This document shows positions 57,444-64,000 of a DNA stretch of 64,000 bases, in pieces. The DNA comes from Chiridota heheva (lineage: Eukaryota; Echinodermata; Holothuroidea; Apodida; Chiridotidae), in the NCBI GenBank assembly GCA_020152595.1, contig JAIGNY010001253.1, positions 586,501 through 650,500 on the forward strand, given 5' to 3'. Made by a program: the position numbers and the translations under genes. Each line of letters opens with the position of its first letter. Within the stretch, counting starts at the first letter, position 1. The notes under the pieces were generated by a model. It saw only the letters and a program-made list of their open reading frames with translations, was not told the DNA's origin and did not search any database.

Positions 57444-57560
57444 TATCCTTAGAAATGTAGCTTTCTGAATCTGAATCGGTTAAGTCGGCAAAAATCCTTC
57501 AAGAGGACATGAACGCCAACCGAGCGTAAAAACTAAAAGTATCCTTAGAAATGTAGCTTT
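57444..57560 (-). mobile_element. 75-bp LINE 3'-end insertion with 21-bp target duplication
   Basis: Bases 57444-57464 and 57540-57560 are identical (starting TATCCTTAGAAATGTAG). Between them lie 75 bp that, on the minus strand, match the last part of the LINE at 54180-55250 and end in GATTCAGATTCAG. This is an extreme 5'-truncated retrotransposition event. Confidence 0.9.
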
Positions 57561-58610
57561 AGCACAATGACTCGTAGAATTATTAAAAGTGATCCGTCTT
57601 CCATTCCAAATTATGTAACTTCACAATTTTCCATATCTCAATTAGGCTATCTGATAGTGATACAGTTGTTCGCAGCGTTATGGCAACCTATATAACAACA
57701 ACAACAACAATTGAATACACAACATTAATGGACAGACGTGGTAGTTACCTGCATTTTCCCATCAGCCACCAGAGGTGACTGCCAGGTTCTGCTAAACACT
57801 ACCGAGGATGATAAAATACACACATACAAACAAACATAAAGATGGGAATTTTATTTCTTTTGAAGTCCTCTTATAAGATAAACATGTTTGACCACTGAAC
57901 TTATCCTTTAACAAAGAACAAGGGCATTGAGGTAGTCAAATTCGAATGAATTTTGATTGTGCACAACAATGCAATTGTCACATTTTTAAACGAACGTGCA
58001 GTGTGCTTTTTCTTGTACCTGTGCCCGTTTTGTCCCATCTCTTTTTCAAGTTGTATGCGCATGTTTGCTGCATTAGATACAATGCTATCATCCTGTGCAC
58101 AGACACTGAATTTCTTCCAGAGGAATGACCATTTTTACTCTTTTTGCAGAGAATTCAAGAAATTTACAAAACGTAAGTTAAAATAAGTTGTTCAGCTTTA
58201 TGATTGTGTGGTTGCATTAGGCAAAAGTTAAGGGCATCAGTGTTAATTATCATGCTCTTTTGTGACCACCATACTGTAGGAAAGGTCATGTATAGCGATC
58301 GTGTCTACTAGGTTGAGGCTTAGTCAAGTTACTTTATTTTCCACACCTATAGTATTAGTAGACAGGTACACCAAACATCAAAACTGAAGTAGGCCTACAT
58401 TGTCTGCAGTACTCCTCATCCAGCCTCTAGGAGTAGTGGACAAATTATGGTTAGATGGTGCTCACAGTCCCTGTGATGAGAATGAAGAGCCCCCATACCC
58501 CCTTCCATCTTTTGATGAGAATGAGAGTCCTCCCCACCTGTGATGAGAGTCCTTTCCCTGTGATATGGGAATGAGAGTTCCCACCCTCCACCCTGCCTAT
58601 GTACACTTCT
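57561..58610. other. Unannotated intergenic sequence
   Basis: Contains short imperfect repeats GTGATGAGAATGA at 58470-58570. No supported gene. Confidence 0.4.
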
Positions 58611-58702
58611 TCTCTGAGCACTTTTCGAGAAGAAAAGGTACTTCTTCCGCCTGGCTCTCTGAGCACTTTTCGAGAAGAGAAGCGTACTTCTTCACTTTCT
58701 GT
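58611..58702. repeat. Tandem duplication of about 46 bp
   Basis: TCTGAGCACTTTTCGAGAAG and GTACTTCTTC occur twice in direct order. Confidence 0.85.
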
Positions 58703-59214
58703 TTATTCACTTCCTGCCCCGGTTTGAACACCCAAGTTCCGCTTCTCGAGTCATTAGCCTGTTTATGTTTGAAATGTAAATCACAAGAAGAAGAAGAAAT
58801 TAATGCTGAGATCAAGAGTGAAACCACTGAAAACTACAGTATGCAAAAATGTACATTTCGAGTTAGCAATTAGGCTAACATACCAATGAAAAGGCATTTG
58901 AAGATTTGTTTAGATTGTTTGTACATTATCCCAAGATTGGAAAATTTTGTGGTGCACTAAACCCCTTGCGCAAAAATTTAAACCTCTATGTGCCAGCACA
59001 GTAGGGCAATTTTAAAATCCCACACGCACTTTGCAAACTTTCCAATCTGGCATCGTCTCCCTGACAGGAAGTGGGCAAGATTCTGTTATGGAGCATAAAC
59101 TCTAATGTATAGCAGATGCCAGTCTTGTGCGCAATGCACAAAGCTTTAGGTCTATGATTTGGGATTGCAGATGGGAAACCACAACTCAAAAAACTACACC
59201 ACAATTTTGATCTC
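58703..59214. other. Unannotated intergenic sequence
   Basis: No supported feature. Confidence 0.4.
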
Positions 59215-59290
59215 AGTGTTGGACACGAACCTACAACCTCATGGTTAGGAAGCTACAGATTATACCACTGGGCCATACTGCTTGTTGATT
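59215..59290 (-). mobile_element. tRNA-derived SINE head
   Basis: On the minus strand, box A TGGCCCAGTGG (59275-59265) and box B GGTTCGTGTCC (59231-59221) are at tRNA spacing. The sequence between them does not fold as an intact tRNA, so a SINE or tRNA pseudogene is preferred. Confidence 0.65.
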
Positions 59291-59499
59291 ACCATGAAAT
59301 ACAAATTAAAAAGATTTATGCTTAACAAACAAGTTATAGATCATACACTAGCAAACATGCCATGAATAGAAAAATTAAATATGAAATCGCATATCGCAAT
59401 GTAAGAATAAAAAAAATGATAGTTAAATAAAATGATTGGAATAGACCTTACAATAGATTATCTATAAAATAAGGTGGTGAAAAGCTACAAATAGCTTAT

Positions 59500-59876
59500 G
59501 TTGGGTGGCGCACTTGTTGGGAGGCGCACTTGTTGGGAGGCGCACTTGTTAAGAGGCACACTTGTTGGAAGGCACACTTGTTGGGAGGCGCACTTGTTGG
59601 GAGGCGCACTTGTTGGGAGGCACACTTGTTGGGAAGTGCACCTGTTGGGAGGCACACCTGTTGGGAGGTGCACCTGTTGGGAGGTGCACCTGTTGGAAGG
59701 TGTATCCGTTGGGAGGTGCACCTGTTGGGAGGTGCACTTGTTTGGAGGTGCACCTGTTGGGAGGTGCACTTGTCTGGAGGTGCACCTGTTGGGAGGCGCA
59801 CCTGTTGGGAGGCGCATTTTTTGGGAGGTGCACCTGTTGGGTGGTGCACCTGTTGGGAGGCGCACTTGTTGCAACA
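59500..59876. repeat. 16-bp minisatellite (CTTGTTGGGAGGCGCA)
   Basis: About 23 copies of CTTGTTGGGAGGCGCA, changing to CCTGTTGGGAGGTGCA in the centre. Both strands and all frames are open across it, as expected for a stop-free 16-bp unit. Confidence 0.95.
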
Positions 59877-60114
59877 TTTTGTACCGTATAATGCAAATTG
59901 CCATATCTTCAAAATAATGAATCATGGGTAGACCCTTTAGACTATTATACCATTTTAAATGTGCAATTCATATTGTGTATACTGTGTCTAATTGTGATGA
60001 TATCAGATCATATCTTACAGTAGAAGGATTAACATCTTAGGAAATAAACAAGAAAATTTAGACAAATTATTGTTTTGTTTGCAGATATGAAACAAACACA
60101 GATATGATACTACC

Positions 60115-60175
60115 ATGACTTCAGCTTCGGAGAATGCAACCCAGAGAACATCATTAGCATATTCCGCCTCTAAAG
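60115..60175 (+). CDS. CNTLN: Centlein (CNTLN), first coding exon
   Basis: Centlein is a centriolar coiled-coil protein that links C-Nap1 and CEP68 in centrosome cohesion (family knowledge). The exon begins at acceptor TGTTTGCAG|ATATG (60085) with a 30-base leader that has an in-frame TGA (60088). ATG at 60115 then starts MTSASENATQRTSLAYSASK. The donor is AAAG|GTATCC, phase 1. This short N-terminus is not conserved; the assignment rests on the following exons. A further 5' non-coding exon is implied by the acceptor. Confidence 0.72.
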
Positions 60176-61073
60176 GTATCCTTTGTTTTTTGAGGAAGCA
60201 AATAGTTTATTTGGATAAATTCTGATAAATTTTAAGGATGGGCACTAGAAGTATATAATTCATGATTCATCCCTATTGTTTTAGATCCCTAGCTTTTATT
60301 TTAAAAAGGGACAGGGTGCTAGATTTGTTGAGGGGCACATAAATGGGTGTAAGCACTGCAACTTTTCAGCATGGGGTCCAGGGGCCCTTAAGGCTTAAGC
60401 CTCTTGTGAAGCTTTGGGATAATTAGCTCTAATCATACAGTACCTCAGAATGAAACTTTTCTGACTGATAATGCCATTTATGAGCCAAACAGGACAATTC
60501 TTACTATGCTATTATTTTGTGCTCTGTATACAGTACATGTAAGATATTCCATTTATGAGGTTAACTAAGATCATTAAGTTTTTAAAGATTCTTTTTAATT
60601 ATTATTATTTTTTAAAACATTTGGTTATGATGAGAGCAGGGGACCAAAAGGGGCTGGGCCGCCCCTCTGAAACAGTAAAGCTTGGGCACTGTTAGTATCT
60701 ATATTATTTCTGGATACTAATGTTGTTTTTGATATTAGCAAGAACAGGTGTTTAAAGGAATAATGTTTTTTGTTTGTAACTAGTAGATTTGAAATGATTT
60801 TGCCTCTACCCATCACGATCCTTAAACCTATAGTGTGTCATTGTTGGAATTAGACTCAGAGGTGCGAGAATACACAGCTTTTAGGGAAATGCATACAGTA
60901 GAAGGTTCATGTAGAGCACTTTGATTTGTAACTGCAATGGTTTCCTTGTCTTCACTGATTAATCAGTTATTGGCTTTGTTTGGTTAGCTCTCAGAAAACC
61001 TTGACCTATTGTTGTTGGTTTCAGAAATTGCATTAGTTTTTATGCAAAAACCGACCTTTTGTTATATTTTTAG
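60176..61073. other. CNTLN intron with inverse CAGACCCCTAGCTT-family MITE
   Basis: At about 60284-60600 lies an inverse copy of the MITE family (GGTGCTAGATTTGTTGAGGG, GGGGTCCAGGGGCCC, GAGCCAAACAGGACAATT). It contains the middle segment found at 28.6 kb but missing at 19.6 kb. No other feature was seen. Confidence 0.7.
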
Positions 61074-61138
61074 ATGCAGATATTGCGAAGTTGCGAGCTG
61101 AAAACCAGGCATTATCTGAAGAGTTATCTCAGTGCCAG
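61074..61138 (+). CDS. CNTLN: Centlein (CNTLN), second coding exon
   Basis: A 65-bp exon between TATATTTTTAG|ATG and CAG|GTAAGG. It completes a split codon and encodes ADIAKLRAENQALSEELSQC followed by Q, a heptad-type coiled-coil start. The final CQ joins in phase 0 to ADKDFVW of the next exon. This matches the CQADKEFVW junction I recall in vertebrate centlein. Confidence 0.85.
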
Positions 61139-61771
61139 GTAAGGTTGTGTAACGTATGATTGATTGATGCTGTTTGATGAGGAATGTAATTTGTTGGTGT
61201 TTCCTAGATATCAAGAAGAAACCTAATTAATACATCTAATGCTTGTAAATACTCTCACTCATCCGTAATCAAGCTGGTCATTAGGACACCATTGATGACT
61301 TTCTGACAAGCTCTGGTTATGGTTCTCTGTGCTCTCTGGGATGTTGCAAATGCTCAAACCCGGTCCACTCTTTGATGTTGTCCTCCCACCTTTTTCTTTG
61401 GCAGCCTCTCTTTCTGCTTCCTGGCAAGGTACCTTGCAGGATTGTCTTTGTCAGGGCAGCAGATCTAGAGGCATGACCAAGCCATCTTAGCTTCCATTTT
61501 TTTAAACACTTGACAGAAAGTCTTCTAAAGGGCCAATGGCTAGTTGAATTCTGCTACGGAGTTCATCGTTGGGGACATGGTCCTTGTTTGAGATATTTAG
61601 GATAGATTCGCATTCGTAAATATATTAAATACATGTTAAAGCATAAAAACCATTGATTGATATTTTTTTCAAATTGATTGCATTTTCTGTGAATATTGTG
61701 GAAGGGAAGGAGATAATACTGTATGAATTATATTAAAAAAATAGTTTAGTTTTATGTATTTTCTTCCAAAG
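61139..61771. other. CNTLN intron
   Basis: The stretch 61240-61600 (GATGTTGCAAATGCTCAAAC, CCAAGCCATCTTAGCTTCC, GAGTTCATCGTTGGGGACAT) may be an old LINE fragment on the minus strand, but no convincing protein match was seen. The rest is AT-rich. Confidence 0.35.
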
Positions 61772-61860
61772 GCTGACAAGGATTTTGTATGGTCGCTATG
61801 GAAGAGACTTCAGGTGGCCAACCCCGATGTCTCCCAAGCTATCAGCTTAGTACTACAGAG
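61772..61860 (+). CDS. CNTLN: Centlein (CNTLN), third coding exon
   Basis: An 89-bp exon between TTCTTCCAAAG|GCT and AGAG|GTAGGC. It encodes ADKDFVWSLWKRLQVANPDV and SQAISLVLQ, the most distinctive and conserved segment near the N-terminus of centlein. It ends in phase 2. The long coiled-coil remainder lies beyond the right edge; no further exon was recognised before 64,000. Confidence 0.9.
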
Positions 61861-62270
61861 GTAGGCAATTATGTAATGAATGTTCATACTTACCAATCAT
61901 AAAAACATGTGATGTCTGTAGAATGAGGTCTTAAAGGAACATTAGACCGACAAGTGAGGGCACTTATGTTTGCGAATTTCACCTGATCTATTGTCCACAA
62001 TAGAACAATACACTTCATGCCCTTATAGCCCACAGACAACATAAGGGCAAAGGTTACTTGAATATTTATATTAACCAGAAAATTGCTATACCATTGCATG
62101 CCAGATTAGCATTTTTTTTTTTTGGGGGTCCCCTAGAAATACACCCTCACTTTTTGGTCTAGTGCTCTTTAAATACTAAGCCTGGAATATCCAAAATATA
62201 TCCAGGCAATCAAAGAAAAACAATTGTTTGAATATTCATAATTTAACCCTTATTCTACCAGCATTTTTGT

Positions 62271-63045
62271 GAAAATGTGCTCGGGAGGCGCAGTCATATT
62301 TTTTATTTTTTATTTAACCCCATTTGCATATTATTTGCATATTATATGAACTGACACTTTCATACATAGTATGCTCAATCAGGGACTGTGATAGCTAGGA
62401 TGAGACTTCTTATGGAGCCTATGGGACGTCATGTGGAACATAGGGTGGGATGCCATGTGGGACATGGGGTGGGATACCATGTGGGAAATATGGTGGAATG
62501 CCATGTGGGACATGGTATGGGATGTCATGTGGGGCATGGGATGGGATTCCATGTGGGACATGGGATTCCATGTGGGACATGGGATTTCATGTGGGACATG
62601 GGATTCCATGTGGGACATGGGATTCTATGTGGGACATGGGATTTCATGTGGGACATGGGATTCCATGTGGGACATGGGATTTCATGTGGGATGTGGGATT
62701 CCATGTGGGACATGAGATTTCATGTGGGACATGGAATTTCATGTGGGACATGGGATGCCATGTGGGACATGGGATTTCATGCAGGACATGGGATGCCATG
62801 TGGGACATGGGATGCCATGTGGGACATGGGATGCCATGTGGGACATGGGATGCCATGTGGGACATGGAATGCCATGTGGGACATGGGATTCCATATGGGA
62901 CATGGGATGCCATGTGGGACTAAGTTTGAGAAGATATTTTTATAATTGGCTGGGTCATATGATATGGGTGTAAATTAGCATGGGCATAAGAACCATGATA
63001 GTGTTTACCGTTCTAGTTTGAAAATGCACTCGGGAGGCGGAGTCA
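62271..63045 (-). mobile_element. Minisatellite-bearing dispersed repeat flanked by a 26-bp direct repeat
   Basis: GAAAATG(T/C)(G/A)CTCGGGAGGCG with (C/G)AGTCA occurs at 62271-62296 and 63020-63045. Between them, in inverse orientation, lie the right flank (CATAGTATGCTCAATCAGGG), the 19-bp minisatellite (62405-62930) and the left flank (ATAATTGGCTGGGTCATATG). The direct repeat may be a long target duplication or part of the element. It sits in a CNTLN intron. Confidence 0.72.
62405..62930. repeat. 19-bp minisatellite array in CNTLN intron
   Basis: About 26 copies of GGGATGCCATGTGGGACAT; a middle block reads GGGATT(C/T)CATGTGGGACAT. It is the most homogeneous array of this family in the window. 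Confidence 0.95.
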
Positions 63046-64000
63046 AAGATAGGGAATCCAAAACAGCGATAATATCAGGGCATGGTAGTTTAGAAAATAA
63101 GCAAATGTGAAATTCCACAGATTTATAGCTTTTTTAATGTTTGTGTCTTTTAGGGCATAAGTTATAAAAGTCTTTAAACAACACTCGATGCCATGAATAT
63201 TCATATTGGGCTTAGCCATTTACCAACTTTGCATCAACTGCACCATTTACTCTATACTGAGGTATTTTGATAGATAAATTTTTAACAAGTGTGCACAGAG
63301 GTCGGAAGTTGCTAGTGCAATTATGCAAAAAGGTAATCCTTGCTTTTTAAACTCAATTTTCAATTTCATAAACATTATTCAAGTCATCTTTTCGTCATTT
63401 AAAATTTACATATATGTGTACATAATTACTTATTATGAATTAAACATAGTAAAATGCAGAATTCATATATACATTCAGAACAATATGAAAAGAGACTAAG
63501 GGAAACACACAGGAAGTTCATTAAAACCGATTGTGCGTTTCCCTGCAAGAAAGTTATACTTAAAAACATTTAAAACAAAAAGTTATGGGAAATGCAAAAA
63601 GGAGGAAAAACAAAAGTTATTTAAAAGTTAAGTTTTAATTGAAATTGAAAAAAATCAAATATGTCAAACAAAAGAGAACCTGCTCTGGACGTCTTATGTC
63701 CGTGGGTTGGCACGTGCACCCCCATTCTACCTTCCCACCTTCAGGGGTCAGGTTTTGAATCATTTATTCATCAAGATGGTACTGTATTCTGAGTTGATGT
63801 TCTACTATATGATAATTAGTTGTGGTTGACATAAGTAAATGTGCAGGTTTATGGTACATGAATAGGCAGGCATCTCTGCAGTATTTGCATAGGTAAATCC
63901 ATTGTTTCTTAATCATCTCTCACAATTTTTGCAGAGGGATTTGCTTTGGCAAACGATGTTTTATCTTTTCCCCAAGTTGTAACGCCTTAGAACTCCTGTT
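63046..64000. other. CNTLN intron, unannotated
   Basis: AT-rich sequence with no further exon, repeat family or RNA gene recognised. Confidence 0.45.

Noticed and set aside
59485..59931. Six open frames of 109-146 codons
   Set aside because: 16-bp repeat; all frames equally open, so no one frame is favoured.
62379..62973. 185-codon and other frames
   Set aside because: 19-bp minisatellite in a CNTLN intron.

Overview
This is an AT-rich, repeat-dense piece of animal nuclear DNA with spliced genes, vertebrate-like splice sites, non-LTR retrotransposon debris, tRNA-derived SINEs and many minisatellites. The recognisable proteins and the repeat texture suggest a marine invertebrate, perhaps an echinoderm, hemichordate or similar deuterostome. 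The species cannot be fixed from the sequence alone. No rRNA, CRISPR, operon or bacterial feature was seen.

Genes. Three consecutive minus-strand exons (34106-33861, 30426-30211, 16692-16545) encode the N-terminal part of the ceramide transfer protein CERT (CERT1/COL4A3BP): acidic N-terminus, PH domain, serine-repeat motif and start of the middle coiled-coil region. The START-domain end lies beyond the left edge, so about 1-16,544 is probably CERT intron. Three plus-strand exons (60115-60175, 61074-61138, 61772-61860) begin centlein (CNTLN), a centriolar coiled-coil protein that runs off the right edge. Between them is an unrecognised minus-strand gene of at least five phase-0 exons (51936 to 49313). 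A damaged partial paralogue of its last exon lies in the opposite orientation at 38163-39116. The two are tied together by a large inverted duplication (about 38.92-41.36 kb versus 47.31-49.52 kb) around a 5.9-kb spacer.

Repeats. At least fifteen tandem arrays were found: a 300-bp satellite at 2.0-3.5 kb, a 45/90-bp higher-order satellite next to CERT exon 3, and arrays of 13, 16, 17-18, 18 and 19/24 bp. The 19/24-bp minisatellite recurs in several places with shared flanks and looks like the core of a dispersed composite element. DNA transposons are unusually legible: two hAT-like copies with perfect 8-bp target duplications, a 942-bp insertion splitting a minisatellite, a 2.2-kb TA-flanked element, a 175-bp TTAA-flanked MITE and several fold-back elements. 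At least seven 5'-truncated LINE fragments and four tRNA-derived SINEs are present.

The most interesting items are the inverted duplication with convergent paralogues, the minisatellite-carrying composite element, six perfect TGASTCA (AP-1-like) sites within about 300 bp of CERT intron 1, a phase-compatible candidate alternative CERT exon at 19141-19013, and a 75-bp LINE 3'-end insertion with a perfect 21-bp target-site duplication.
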